A stretch of DNA of 64,000 nucleotides from Holothuria scabra (GCA_037179385.1 CM074181.1:52276297-52340296); one strand, 5' to 3'. Shown: positions 11,268-23,330, counted from the stretch's first letter. The notes: a model not told the origin generated them from the letters alone. Numbers and translations are program-made.

Positions 11268-11600
11268 CTAAAAATTTTGTTCACAATAGTTAGTAAAATG
11301 ATTAATCTGATCTAAATAAGCGGTATCATCATCGTTTTTAATCAAACCCATCTGAGCAGTGTCATCTGCAGGTTTAACCTGTGCACAATTGCTATTGGTT
11401 GACTTTGCATCAGATGTATATATAAGGTAAAAAAATGGAGCTAAGAATGTTCCCTGAAAGGCCCCGGTGTTTGAACTACTGCTATCTGATACAATACTGG
11501 AAGCACGGATGTTAACATATTGGGACCTATTAGTAAGATAATTAAAAATTACGTTTTTGTATCCATACATTTTGATGATGTAGAAAAACAAATAAACGAA
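11268..11600 (-). pseudogene. Non-LTR retrotransposon reverse transcriptase fragment
   Basis: The minus strand encodes NYLTNRSQYVNIRAS, then SSSNTGAFQGTFLAPFFYLI, AQVKPADDTAQMGLI and LDQINHFTNYCEQNF. These correspond to RT motif B (TGAPQG, here TGAFQG), the catalytic F/Y-ADD motif (here P-A-D-D, first position altered) and the following C-E-Q-N region of L2/Rex1/CR1-like LINE polymerases. The fragment lacks the N-terminal endonuclease, fingers and C-terminal region. The altered residues in both motifs mark it as an inactive relic. Confidence 0.75.
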
Positions 11601-11619
11601 ACGAAACGAAAAATCCATA

Positions 11620-12538
11620 AGATAAAATCATGGCAAACATTCATTTTTAATAACAATTACGAGCTAAACTATGGGGTAGAAAAGTATTAAAAGTAGATGA
11701 AAATTCAAAAAACATAATTCTTGAAGATAAACCCAATTTTGTACATTCAAGATGAGAGCATAAGTTTTCCAGACTGTATAAAAAGCGTCTTCGGTGCTGC
11801 AATTGGACTATACGCAAACTGCAATGGATAGATGGACAGTTATTGACTATGGGTTTCAAAAACTTAGAGCAAATCATTCACATATTTTCATTGCCACGGT
11901 CCTTTCTTTCTTTTCAAGTTTTTGAAGAATACTTTCTTCTCAGGCTCCTTCTTTTAAAAAATAATCTCTCCTGTAACAATCCCTTCTTCTCAAAATTCTG
12001 TTTCATGGTCATGTAGTGTAATGTCTGGCAGATATTTTCAAGTAAGCGTATATGTCTTTGGACAGTGGTTTCTGGAGTTATAAGACTTACTGTGGTCAAA
12101 AACAACTTAGTTTGTTTCCAATGCAATTTAGAGATATGAAATTAATTGCACGGATGAGACTACTGTTGTAGGTGGAATGAATTTTTCAAATGCTGTTCCC
12201 TAACAGTATGTAGGTTGTGCTACCTTGGTATCATGTTAAAATAATTAATAATTGCATGATAAGCCGCTCATTCCTTGTGTCCAACCTGGTCCAGTGTTTG
12301 TCAATCAGGGATTTCAGTATTTTGAGAGAAAGAACTGGAAGTAGGATCGGGTGTCACTCTGACTGAAGGAATTAATCTTACTCCTCGAGATGGTAAAGAA
12401 CTTCTCTCAAGTTCCAACTTTAAGTTAACAAATAGAGGTCAGCAAACATGAGCAGTCCCTCAAAACTGGTATCCTTACAACAGTGACCTTATCAGATGGA
12501 ATGGAGGCAGCCGAGATAATGCAACCTGCAGCAAGATC
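11620..12538 (-). other. Unassigned; possible further LINE sequence
   Basis: Several short minus-strand open frames (for example 11914-12126, Lys/Arg-rich) lie directly upstream of the RT fragment in its transcription sense. They carry no motif I can name. They could be decayed LINE sequence or random AT-rich frames. Confidence 0.3.
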
Positions 12539-12655
12539 ACAAAATGCAGCATCAGTATTCTCTGACCTCTAAGTGCTCAGTGGAATGGAAGCACCTGAAA
12601 AAACAATTGTTTTAATGAATAAATTCAACTGATAGATTCTTTTTATGGAGTGTTT
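12539..12655. repeat. Duplicated segment, copy 1 (partner 13569-13672)
   Basis: CACAAAATGCAGCA, TTCTGACCTCT and GGAAGCACCTGAAA through AATAAATTCAACTG recur at 13569-13672 in the same order and orientation. Read on the minus strand, both copies have a T-rich tract, CAG and then GTGC, which looks like a splice acceptor. No conserved reading frame follows. Confidence 0.6.
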
Positions 12656-13568
12656 AAACTTCATTTGTTATTTATTGAGCAGTGGTAGCAGTCTATCCCT
12701 CACCACAATGAGCCATGCAGTTTGGATAATGGTAAAAAGTTGATTTTCTAACCTCACTTTTCTATTGTTCAAGTGACGTATAAATCAAGTTTCCAAACCC
12801 ACTGTTGAAGGTCTATTGTTATCACTTCGCTTAGATTGAAAAAATTACACGGTACTTTGGGCAGGATTGTAATCGAAACCCCCTCTACATACTCTGCATT
12901 CTGTGGCTAGGGTTTCTTGGCCTGGATTAAATTTCTGTGCATGAGGTATTACACAGCCTGCCAATCATCAAATGGTGTAATTTAGAAAGGAAGGATATCA
13001 AGTATATTTTTACCCTGACCAATTCATCCTAAAATATCTATAACAATTTCGTCAGTCTGAAATTTGCAACAGAAACAACTTTTTTTTTTGAAACCTTAAA
13101 TGTAAAATCGGCGACAAATTCTTCACTAATACAAACCAATTTCTCCTTCCTTCATCCTCTCTCTCGCACTTCATGAAATATCACCATATAATATGTATCA
13201 CCATAGATTAGCTACTATAGAGTACTCATTTTCCTCACTGCAGTACAATTCTTGGATTCCGGCAAATAAATATAAAATTCATCAATTCGAAGCATCCCAC
13301 ATAGAAGTTGATGGGCCATCTAAAGAGCAAGATTCAACATGTGGGTGCAACATATATCATTCAAAAACAATACTGGGATTACAGTTTCAGATAGAATAAA
13401 AACAAACATGGGAGTTACCTTAATTACATAGGCAGGCATTCCAACGCAATCATATTCCAAGACTGGATGCTTTAGTCCTTGTCAACATGTGCACTATCCA
13501 CAGTTTTCACTAAAGATCAAGGTACTTTCCTCGTAATATATAGGGTAGTCTGTTCCACCCCTGTCAAC

Positions 13569-13672
13569 TCACAAAATGCAGCAAGAAATTACTTTTCTGA
13601 CCTCTCATCAGTAGAATAAAGGCACCTGAAAGAATAATAGCTACAATAAATAAATACAACTGTTATTTCAGT
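13569..13672. repeat. Duplicated segment, copy 2
   Basis: Collinear with 12539-12655, roughly 1 kb away. Same acceptor-like minus-strand border (TTCTTTCAG then GTGCC). Confidence 0.6.
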
Positions 13673-14039
13673 TTCTTTTCAAGGAGTTTTCAAACTATGC
13701 AGCAGGCAGATTAATTGTAATTTAGCTTTCCTTGCTAAATTCTGATATAGGCCTAACAGGTAGCTACTAAAGTACTAGTCTATGGCTATAATTGTGGAAC
13801 TAGGCCTACTAACGGTAACGTTAGGCCAAACGTTAGGTTTAACGTTAAGCCTATTTCCTGGAGTGTTTTGTAGGCTGCCTCTCTTTCTTTTGACTCCAGT
13901 TTCTGCCACTCGACAGTGAACGTTGAAAATCAGTCTGTTCCTTCCCTGAACCTGATGAGTTTGCTCTTTGTTAACGGAATTACATGCATCGAGCAGAAAT
14001 CAGGCAATTCCTCATGACCTGGGTCCCGTAGTCATGTAA

Positions 14040-16594
14040 AGGTGCGTTCACATATAACGGCAGCGGCAACGGCTACGGCAACGGTAACTGCAACGGCAAC
14101 GGCAACGGCAATCCGGCAGAGCTGTTCACATATGACGGCAAAAATTATTACCGCATACGGTAAAAATTTTACCGGATTGTACTGACTGGAATTTGAACCT
14201 GACAAATTTGTTCCATCAGGGAGGTGTAACTAACTAATCACACCTCCCTTGTTCCATTATCTGATTATCGAACATGGCCGACATTGATGAGAGGGAGCAC
14301 ACCACCATTATTTGCTCCATTGACTTACACACTATTTTCCCTTCATAACATGCCCCCTCACAGCTTGTCAAAGTTCACACCCCACTAAAGCTACCCCTCA
14401 CATGAAAGCCAGTGAGTTGGCCAATCATGGCATCACAAATTCACCATAGCATGACCGTTTAGATTTTGAGATACAAGGGGATGAAGTTTAGGGTCTGTAC
14501 ACCCTACCCTATTAATCCGCAAGGTGACGGAAATAACCTCTTTTTCACACCAAATTTTTAAACAGTCTAAATCGCCTTCAATTCTTCCCAATTTGACAAC
14601 ACTCACACATTAACATGCCCTCTTTCATATTCAAAACAAAACAACCACATCTCATTAGCTTAACTCGAGCAATTCACACTTAAAGGCATGTTCTGGAGAC
14701 AAAATTCGTTAACTTCAAAATAAACAGAAAAATTTTCTCTTTCCAAAGGTGAAAACTGCATTTCAATAGCTTATAGCATTTGGAAGATACAAATTTTTAA
14801 AATACTGCAAATTTTTCTTGGGATTTGATGCATCATGGGAAATCTGTGATGTCATTGTGGCACATTAATTTGACGCTGCATTCAATTTATTTATAATTAT
14901 GATGCCGCTGCAGACAATATCAAGGAACATTGTTGGTTGCGCTCTACATATGTTGAAGGGTAATGCTAGAACTACAGAAAAAGATACTCAAACATTCCAG
15001 CAGTATCAAATTTCAAGGACAAACAGGGTGTTAAATTATAAAGAAAAACAAAAGGAATTTGAAGCAATGTGCCCACATTACATAACTTTCTGTGGCTTTG
15101 TTGAAGAGCAGAGGTATTTTTTAACAGAAATAACCCATCTTTAAAGTGAGATATCTTGAGTTAGGAAAATGGTATTGTGATAGGGTTTGAAGGACATGGT
15201 GTGGAATATTTTTGTTTTTCTTAGAAGACAAAGGCAAAAAGCCACCAGAACATGCCTTTAAAGAGGACCTAAAACTGACGGTGTACTTTGGAACTACTTT
15301 TTCTCAGCAAGGCCGTTCTGCTAATGGTGGTGTGCTCCCTGAGGAGCTGATATTTTAAATAGCAATTGCGTATCAAATAGATCGGAAGAAAGGGCGAAAG
15401 AGGAAAAGATGGTGACAGCAGAATAATTAAATCTGACAATAAAAGTCTGAACAGAACTTGAGCTAAATACTTTCGTGACAATGTTATCAGAAAATGCCCC
15501 CGGAAAAAGTCAAGCTAAGCCAGTGTCGCATTGTCGCAGAAGGCATAGATATACTTACTTGTCTATTACAGCATGGGTCGCGCCAAAGAATATTCCCACC
15601 TTTTTCAGTGCGCAGTTTCATTTGAAAAAATGAGATGTGGCATTTAATTTTTTTATGAAAAAAATGTATTTCTTGTTCGTAGAGAAAGCGAAAAATCAGC
15701 ATCAAATGTGTACCTTTTGGTTAATGGCGTAGGGTGAGGTGCATAGTCCAAAATTGCCCCCTTCCCCCCCCCCCTCCCCCCACACACACACATATACACC
15801 ACTTTCATATTCTTCCTTTGTCACCGTGACTGCATTATGCTTGTCTGAATTAGAAGTAAGGTCGGGCCAGGCAAAATAGGCTTACGTTTTAAGGAAAAAA
15901 ATGTGCGACCCATGTTCCTTAATAAACATTGCAATGCAGTATAGGTCTACATGTACTTAAGAGGAAATAATTTATAGCCGACATGTATTTTTTCAAATCT
16001 GACATACGTTACATCATGGACAAAACAAAAGTTATGAGTGATGGCTATAGTTATAATACTACTAACAATACCTGCTATCAACGTAAATGATATAAAAAGT
16101 TTCCATTGAATTGGGAATTTCCCATTTCTTTTGCTATTTTCTCACATGTTAAAATATTTTAGTTTATCATGGTAGCTATGATTTGTCACATCGTATGTGA
16201 ATGATTCTTTTTGGACAAGAATGACCAGTTTTTTCTATAATCTGGTCAGATAAGTCTGATCTTCGAGGCATCTTGTAGTTGAACGCATCCAAATAGTTTG
16301 TGCACTGTTTTGCTGGATATCGCAGAACGTCCCTGCCCCCGTACCGTTGGCTCCCGCTGGTCAGACAGGCAAATGCTTGCACACTTTGAAGTTGGTAGGT
16401 TTTTTTTTTTGCCGTACGGCAAATGGCGTTGAATCGCTCCATGTGCGATTACTTTTTTGCCGGACGCATTTTTACAGGGTTGCCGGATTGCCGCATTGCC
16501 GTTGCCGTGCTAGTGTGAACAGTCTTTCATTTTCTATTGTGTGGGATATTTTTGCCGTTACCGTTGCCGTTGCCGGACAAGTGTGAACGTACCT
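14040..16594. mobile_element. Harbinger-like TIR element, 2.55 kb
   Basis: Starts AGGTGCGTTCACATATAACG and ends GGACAAGTGTGAACGTACCT, an outer inverted match with one mismatch in 13 bp. It is flanked by the same trinucleotide TAA (14037-14039 and 16595-16597), as in PIF/Harbinger insertion (TWA). The subterminal regions are rich in GGCAACGGCAACGG on the left and its complement on the right (14055-14115, 16495-16580). A minus-strand open frame at 16176-16442 (88 codons) shows no recognisable transposase or Myb-like domain. It hosts a nested MITE at 14680-15262. Confidence 0.7.
14680..15262. mobile_element. TTAA-flanked MITE nested in the Harbinger-like element, copy 1
   Basis: The element runs from TTAAAGGCATGTTCTGG to CCAGAACATGCCTTTAA, perfect 17 bp inverted ends. 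Read as TTAA duplication plus a 13 bp TIR (AGGCATGTTCTGG), it would fit piggyBac-like insertion, but TTAA is palindromic and the reading is ambiguous. A diverged copy is at 17790-18246, sharing GATGCCGCTGCAG and AAGAAAAACAAAAGGAAT. Confidence 0.75.
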
Positions 16595-16597
16595 TAA

Positions 16598-17398
16598 GTC
16601 GCCAGAGTGCTAGTGCCAAATATGAACTTAGTGACGGTCGATCGCGCGCGGTACGTACCTGATGTAACGAGCAATCTGATTGGCTGAAAGTCGTCAATTC
16701 TCATTTTCCGCTTACTAATCTCATCACTGATTGGTTGAATTTGGTAAAAAATTGTGTTAAAATTTGCCTTATTTTCGCTCTTTTCTCACCAAAATACCAG
16801 TTTCGCAAGTGTGGATCAATGAATCATGGATCTATAAATATTTTAGCACCCAACTGTGTGCGAATTGTGTTGTGCCGGATTCTGTTGCACGAAAGTGCAG
16901 AAAAATCGGCGTTGGCCCACGGCCTAAAATGCGTTGTTTGACTCCCGCGTTTCCATTGGCGTGCTCCTTCCAGCTAAAGCTTAGGATTTCTGTGGGCATA
17001 TGATGTCACAGAGAAGAAAATACGCCGCCTTTGTTTGTTTTGCCCCTAAAAAGGGGTACTTTTTGCTCTGTGACATCAGATGCATGAGGTCTATTGTACA
17101 GAGATGTCAGCGAGTGGACATCAACGAGTTCTACACGCGCACAAGCAATTCCCTGAGCTTATTCCGGGATACGCAAATGATACGCACTTCTTCATGCTTG
17201 GAAAAAGAACTTACTTTCGTTGTAGGCGCGTAAAATGCAAACGCGTGTATGGATGTGTGTTTGTGAAGGTACCATGGAAACTGACAACAGTATGTTAATG
17301 ATCATCAAAACAGTCGTTGTGCCACATGTTCAAGTGTTCTTCAGTGGGAAGCCTCAAAGAAGCAAAAAACTGTTCGATGTCAGTTAAATGTGTTGTTT
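16598..17398. other. Gene-free stretch with a hairpin
   Basis: No gene is recognised. TGATGTCACAGAG (about 17000) and its inverse CTCTGTGACATCA (about 17072) form a 13 bp stem around a ~60 bp loop containing CCCCTAAAAAGGGG. The open frames here have no domain. Confidence 0.45.
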
Positions 17399-17664
17399 GT
17401 TTAGACGAATCCGGACAGCAAGTGGTGGTCTGATTTCAATCGGCCATAACTGGGGTCTATCACCTTTTAATCTTTCAATTACCTGCCTGCCTGCCTGTAT
17501 CATGGATAGATGTACCCTAAATTGTATATTGATTCCTTCAATTTCACTGAATATGAGAGTTTAAAATTCATGTAGACAACAAATAAAGACGATTTAAGAC
17601 TGATGGACCCCACTAATGGCTGCCTTCATTCACTAAACACAAACGCTGATCGGATTCGTCTTTA
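17399..17664 (+). mobile_element. MITE family 'T', copy B
   Basis: TTTAGACGAATCCGGACAG at the left and TGATCGGATTCGTCTTTAG at the right, with the same internal order as copy A at 8446 (GGTCTGATTTCAATCGGCCA, ATGAGAGTTTAAAATTCATG, GATGGACCCCACTAATGG). Confidence 0.8.
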
Positions 17665-17789
17665 GCGCGTGATTTATCCAGTCCTTCATGTAGATCAGTG
17701 GATAACCGCGCTCCATTGAGATCGTGAAGCGGTGGAGTGGTTCCATTAGTAATCAAAACTGAATTGTGAAACGTTTCCCGAAAGGATAA

Positions 17790-18246
17790 TTAAAGGCATA
17801 TCTTAGCAAAAAAATTCATCTCAATAGCATAAAGCGTTCGAAAGATACAAATTTATGAAGTAATGCAAATTTTTTCTTTTGATTTGGTGCATCATGTAAA
17901 TCTGTTATGTCATCTCGGCTCATTATTAATTTGACATTACATTGAATTTGTTTATATTTTTGATGCCGCTGCAGGAAATATTAACCAACAGTGGTAGTTG
18001 TACTCTACGTATGGTGAAGGGTAATGCTTGATCTACAGGCAAAGATATTTGAGTATAAAATTTCAAGGACAGAAGGACTTAAATTTATAAAGAAAAACAA
18101 AAGGAATCAGAGACAATATGCCCACATTACATCTTGAGTAAGGAAAAGGAACTGCGACAGGGTTTGAAGGACAAGGTGTGGAATTGGTTTTTTTATTTTT
18201 TACAAAACCCCGGTGAAAAGCCACCAGAAGGCCGCCGTAAGTTAAA
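17790..18246. mobile_element. TTAA-flanked MITE, copy 2 (diverged)
   Basis: Begins TTAAAGGCATATCTTAGC and follows the 14680-15262 element through GCCACCAGAAGG, ending near TAAGTTAA. It has internal deletions relative to copy 1 and a degraded right end. Confidence 0.7.
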
Positions 18247-18589
18247 GAACTGCTGAGGGAATGATGCCTTCCACAAAGTGCTAACGCATATGTCCTTCCT
18301 CCGTAAACTTTCTCTCGGCTTCCATGGAACTAAATCTCATTTGAAACTCGATAGATACCTATTACGTAACTCAATGTCCAATGTAGGTTTGAAACATTTC
18401 AAAGGAGTTCAAAATATTTCTCTCCTCAAAAGCTGATGTTCCTCAAAGTTCCGAGTCGAACTATGAAGTAAAAATCTGTTATCATAAAATGTATCAAACG
18501 AGAACGATAAACTAGTTTGTAGTGGTTGCTTATGATTTATAGGTTTATACGCCTATAAGATTTTTTGTTTGAATTTTTCAAAGCACTTG

Positions 18590-18726
18590 AGCTTTCGCGG
18601 ACCACTATTTTTTCTACGGACCTCTTTTTCCCGCGGACCAACACGGACCCCTTTGCCATTCGCGAACCCCCAAACAAACTTCACGGACCCCCTGGGGGTC
18701 TGCGGACCCCAGGTTAAGAATCACTG
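18590..18726 (-). mobile_element. Terminal fragment of a hAT-like element
   Basis: Read on the minus strand from 18726 it starts CAGTGATTCTTAACCTGGGG and continues with repeated GGTCCGCGGACCCC-style sequence. CAGTG plus TTCTTAACCTGGGGTCCG is a common hAT MITE end in animal genomes. No opposite terminus was found. Confidence 0.55.
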
Positions 18727-18889
18727 ATCTAGGTCACTGATATTCAAGGAATTGGTGATATTAATACATCCACATTAGGCTGTTTCGTACGGAAACGTTA
18801 ATGTGTCCTCAAATAACAAACTTAGTCACTATATTATCGTAACATTTTGCTCCAAAATGACGAAATGTTCGCTTATTACTCTAACATTT

Positions 18890-19225
18890 TTCAGGGAATT
18901 GATGAATTACTTATACTTGTCGGATCTCAGCAATTCAGCAATTCGCAGAAAATTGACGAATTACATACTTATCAAAAGTAATGAATCTGATATTTTGCAA
19001 AAAAAAAACGAAGAGTTGCTCCTTTATCGGATCCCGACAAATTAGCAATTTGCAGAAAAATGACAAATTATACACTTCTCAGGTGTCATCAATTTGTCAT
19101 TTGGAAGAAAAATGATAAATTACTTACAAAATGTCACCAATTCTACATTACGCAGAAAATCTATGAATAATCATTACCCAACAAGTAAACAATTTGCAGA
19201 CAAATGACAAATAACGTACTTTAAT
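18890..19225. repeat. Degenerate minisatellite (AATTTGCAGAAAAATGAC)
   Basis: Variants of TTTGCAGAAAAATGACAAAT recur at about 18942, 19049, 19101, 19149 and 19189 with spacers of 40 to 105 bp. The units are strongly diverged. No coding signal is present. Confidence 0.55.
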
Positions 19226-19549
19226 TTCCTCATTTAAAAAGTGTGAAAGCGAGTAACTCAAACCAAATGAAAGGGGTGAACCGCGCAAATATTATCTCTT
19301 CTTTAAAACAAATTCATTTAAAACCCAGTCGTTTGAATCAAAGTTCAGCCAATTGATACAGTTAGTTAGGCCTTCAGTTAGATGAGATTTAAAGACACGC
19401 CAACACATTGTCAAATATCATAAAAAAGTTAAGTTTAAAAAATACGGTTTCAATTAAGACTCAAATTCAACTTCAAGTTTGGTTTCAGTTACACTCCAAA
19501 CACGATACGGTGTAAGTCCTCCCTTTTAGTCGCCCCTTAGGCCTACGAC

Positions 19550-20667
19550 AGACGGGAAATACCCATTTTTGTAGTGCTGGAGACCGTCTGGAGATCGGTT
19601 TTTCCCGGTCTCGGTCTGGACACCTTGTGGTCTCGGTCTCAGTCCCTTGCGGTTTTGGTAATTGTTCTGTTCTCGCTTCGAGACTGGCCAAAAATTTGTC
19701 GTTTTTACTTTGTTTAAAATAACATGAATAATGTTTAAAAATAAAAACATTGAAGTGTTACTTACATTGTAAGATGCACAGGTAAATTATTTATTCTTTT
19801 CATTTTTTAAGTGGGTGCTTGTTGTCCACTGTTATTTTATGACCGATATCAATGAATTTTATCTAAACTCACCTTATCTTTGTAAACTTATATTAACTTC
19901 GACTCAAAAACGTCAATTGCTTTGAAAAATAGGTTAATCAATGAGGAAAGAAGTACTCATCTACACTATAAAAAACGTCTGTACATTTACAGAATATGAA
20001 ATAAAGAAAAGCAAAAGAATACATAAAAAGTGCTGTCAACTCATTGACAGCACTTTTAATGCATTCTTTTTGTATTTCATTATTTTTTTCTTCTGTAATT
20101 GTACAAAAATTCCGTAACTTTATAGACATTTTTTAAAGTGTAATTAGTCCACACAATCCGTCTAGGCTATACAGGCTTAACTTTCTTCTGTGAGTTGGTG
20201 AGTGGGTCAATGAGGATAATGTAACACAGTACTGCATTGAACTATCACACAAGTTAGGTTACTCAGTGTAATCATACAGTGGCAGTCCGGTACTGCACTG
20301 CATTGCGTGTTTACTGTTTTCGTTGAATTCCCTTAAATTCCCAGGCTTCAGTGCTATCCGTTTCTGGTTTTTGTGGATTTTACACACTGATTTGGCTTCT
20401 AATAACAAAATAAAAAAAAACAGAAAAACAGGACGAACACATATATTGGTTCTATACAGTGGCGTCACCAAATGGGACAGGAAGTATGTGCGTCCTTGGA
20501 AAATCTTGTGTCCCCTATGTCCCCCCCCCACCCCCAACCGAAAATTGAAATTTTCCAAAAACGATATGTCTTCTGTAGTCAGAGTGTGACTGCGATTTTT
20601 TTTAAGATTTGACATTGTCTCTGTCTTGGTCTCGGTCTCGGATAAACTGGTCTCGACTACCACACTG
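19550..20667. mobile_element. Probable truncated element with GGTCTCGGTCTCGG-rich ends
   Basis: GGTCTCGGTCTGG / GGTCTCGGTCTCAG blocks lie at 19600-19650. GGTCTCGGTCTCGG lies at 20627-20645, followed by the end GGTCTCGACTACCACACTG (20649-20667), which reads CAGTGTGGTAGTCGAGACC on the minus strand and looks like a hAT terminus. The opposite end is not found. A MITE (19962-20142) sits inside. It may be one element or two fragments. Confidence 0.4.
19962..20142. mobile_element. Foldback MITE, 181 bp
   Basis: Outer ends TACACTATAAAAAACGTCTG and AGACATTTTTTAAAGTGTA are inverted. The inverted match continues with small gaps to a centre at about 20041, where AAAAGTGCTGTCAA and TTGACAGCACTTTT are separated by 3 to 4 bases. 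The whole element can fold on itself. It has no reading frame. Confidence 0.75.
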
Positions 20668-20884
20668 GAAATACCGTGGACATATTTTACAACCATCAGC
20701 CAACAGGGGGCAATTGATATAACAAAAAAGGTGTCTTTGCTGGATATGCTTTCTTTTGTCTTACATCACTTACCTTGAGAGTCAAATTGATACGTAAACA
20801 GGTCAGTGCAAGCAAGCGACGTAAACATGATAAACAGGACACCACTGCACATCATAAACAACACACAACATGCACAGCATGCAC

Positions 20885-21126
20885 GGTATATACTTCATAT
20901 TAGCCTACCTGAAAGTAATGTATGGATATGTATGTACATATGTATATGAACATGCATAATGTATGAGGCTGAATATTCATTAGTTAATATAAGTACATTT
21001 TTTATTTGTAGTTGTATATTTGAAGTTGTGTACATATACATATATATATATGTATGTGTATATATATGTATATATATATGTTTATTTATATATATATATA
21101 TATATATACATTCATAATGTATTAGG

Positions 21127-21172
<46 letters not shown>

Positions 21173-21402
21173 CTTAATACATTATGAATATATATATATA
21201 TATATATAAATATACATATATATATACATACATAAATGTGTATATGTATACAACTTCAAATATACAACTACAAATAAAAAATATACTTATATTAACTAAT
21301 GAATATTCAGCCTCATACATTATGCATGTTCATATACATATATACATACATATCCATACATTACTTTCAGGTAGGCTTATATGAAGTATATACCGCATGC
21401 AC
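20885..21402. repeat. ~520 bp near-palindrome with TA-repeat core
   Basis: The left arm starts GGTATATACTTCATATTAGC and the right arm ends with the inverted GCTTATATGAAGTATATACC. Matching continues through CTACCTGAAAGTAATG / CATTACTTTCAGGTAG, GCATAATGTATGAGGCTGAA, AATATAAGT and the TA repeats to a centre near 21150. The arms look about 95 per cent alike outside the TA runs. It contains no gene. Confidence 0.85.
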
Positions 21403-21689
21403 GGCAGTAAGCTACACACGCAGTGTTACGGCATATACCAGGGGTTGTGAGAGACGCGTTCACTTTCACGATTTGGCGCGTTTGTTTGCAGTACTCTGCT
21501 CTCTAGTACGGGCTCAGACCTAGCGCGAGTAGAGGTCGGTATTCTGATTCTGCCAACTGTCATGGAACCGTTCTTAAATACAATTTGGAACCGGTCTCAA
21601 AAAGTTTCTGACCAATAAGTGCAGGAAATGAAAAGATGTGTTTATGAATACAAGTAATAGGGCTTATTAGTGCGGAAGGCAACTGAATC

Positions 21690-22030
21690 CATATCCGTAC
21701 AGGGATTAGCCCATGCACCAACGGCACTGTGTTGCAAATCCTGTGTTTTTCCATCCAGGCGTCCTTTTTACAACGATTGCTACTAAGGTGCTGTTGTGAG
21801 CACGTTTTGGTAAGACAAAGACTACCTTTGATCATTTCCATTCCAGTATGCCAAATTGAAACGCTCCAACGTCACGTATATAATGTCTATAGAGCTTATG
21901 CACATACGTCACTGCGTTGCGCATCTCTCTGTTTTTCCATCCAGGCGTCCATTTACAACAATTGTTACTGAGGTGATGTTGTGCGGGCCTTGTGGTAACA
22001 CATTGACTTCCTTTAATCATTTCCATCCAG
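21690..22030. repeat. Two tandem ~180 bp units
   Basis: Unit 1 (about 21690-21845) and unit 2 (about 21870-22027) share TTTTTCCATCCAGGCGTCC, TTACAACGATTGYTACT, GGTG.TGTTGTG and ATCATTTCCATCCAG. Both units keep a minus-strand open frame beginning MEMIKGS, but the two predicted peptides soon diverge and match no family I know. This is most likely a duplicated non-coding segment. Confidence 0.6.
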
Positions 22031-22061
22031 CGAAACGCGCCGACGTCACGTGCATAATCTC

Positions 22062-22702
22062 TTTAGACGAATCCGGACAGTAAGTGATGGTCTGATTTCA
22101 GTCGGCCATAACTGGGGTCTATCATGTTTTTACTTTTCAATTTCCTTGCTTACCTCTATCATGGAGGGTTATAGATGAATCCGATTAGCGCTTGTTTTTA
22201 GTGACTTTAGGCCGCCATTAGTCGGGTCCATCAGCCTAATATCGTGTTTATTTATTGTCTGCATGAATTCCAAACCCTCATATTCAGTGAAATTGAAGAA
22301 TCGAAGATGACAAATTAGTGTAAAACCATGATCCTTGACACAGATAAGCTAAGAAATTGAAACATTAAAAGGTGATGGACCCCAGTTATGGCCGACTGAA
22401 ATCAGACCATCACTTGCTGTCCGGGATCGTGTATAGCCCTACACTATGCTGTACCTTGATTCCCTCAATTTCACTGGGTATGAGGGTTTGGAATTTGTGT
22501 AGACAATAAATGAAGACCATTCAAGGTTCAATTTCCTCACATACCTATATCATAGATGGTAGTTCACTAAATTGTATCTTGATTGTCTTCAATTTCACTG
22601 AATATGAGGGTTTTAAATTCAGGTAGACAATTTAAGGCTGATGGACCCTATTAAAGACTGCCTACAGTCAGTATACACAAGAGCTGATCGGATTCATCTA
22701 TA
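22062..22702. mobile_element. MITE family 'T': minus copy inserted in a plus copy
   Basis: The outer plus copy begins TTTAGACGAATCCGGACAG and ends CGGATTCATCTATA. It is split after CATGGAGGGT by a complete minus-strand copy (22170-22435, from TATAGATGAATCCG to the complement ending CGTGTATA), then resumes with CACTATGCTGTACCTTGATT. TA flanks the insertion. The outer copy also has a local duplication in its right half. This is self-insertion of one family. Confidence 0.75.
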
Positions 22703-23330
22703 GCCCTACTACATTGGCTTGAACTAGAAATTTGCCACAAAACTGTAAAAGACCCACAAAATTGTTCAAAGTAGTTCATGTTGCCTTCAAGGGGCTATAT
22801 CCCACCTCCAACACCTCATCCTATGACTGCAACTCTTATTCTTCAAAATGTATAGAAGTAGGCCTACGTGTAACAAGCATGGACTTCCTATATGTAAGAA
22901 GTCAGTAGTAAATATAAGTAACCCAAGTTAAAAAAAATGTGATGTTGTAGTTCCCTCCACTCGCTAACCACTCTGTAAATATTTGCGTTAATGTTGATAA
23001 TAATTGATAGGTTAACTGAAGAGAAAATAATAGAGCTTCTGACATATTGTAGTTATGCAATCACTCCCATTTCTTTGGAAACACATGAGGGCCCAGAGTA
23101 TTCAGTGCAAACTGAGTCGACCATCCCGGCAAATCATAATTAAAAGAATATACGCAAGATGCAAAATTCGGTTAGGAATTTGGAAAAAAATTCGGGCAGT
23201 CACTTGAAATTTAAAAATTGTTATCTTTTTCAGAAACTCCTACGCGTACCCGAAATCTTTAAAAAAGAAATCAAGATTTCTAATATTCGCTACACATACG
23301 AGCAGCGCAAAGAGCTACGGTGAGCTTTAC
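22703..23330. other. Unassigned AT-rich stretch
   Basis: No gene, repeat partner or structural signal was recognised. Confidence 0.4.

Noticed and set aside
20259..20696. 145-codon minus-strand open frame
   Set aside because: It covers GGTCTCGGTCTCGG-rich transposon debris, has no domain, and a plus-strand frame overlaps it equally well.
21560..22026. Paired minus-strand frames starting MEMIKGS as a duplicated small gene
   Set aside because: The two peptides diverge after a few residues, while the underlying DNA similarity is that of a tandem non-coding duplication.
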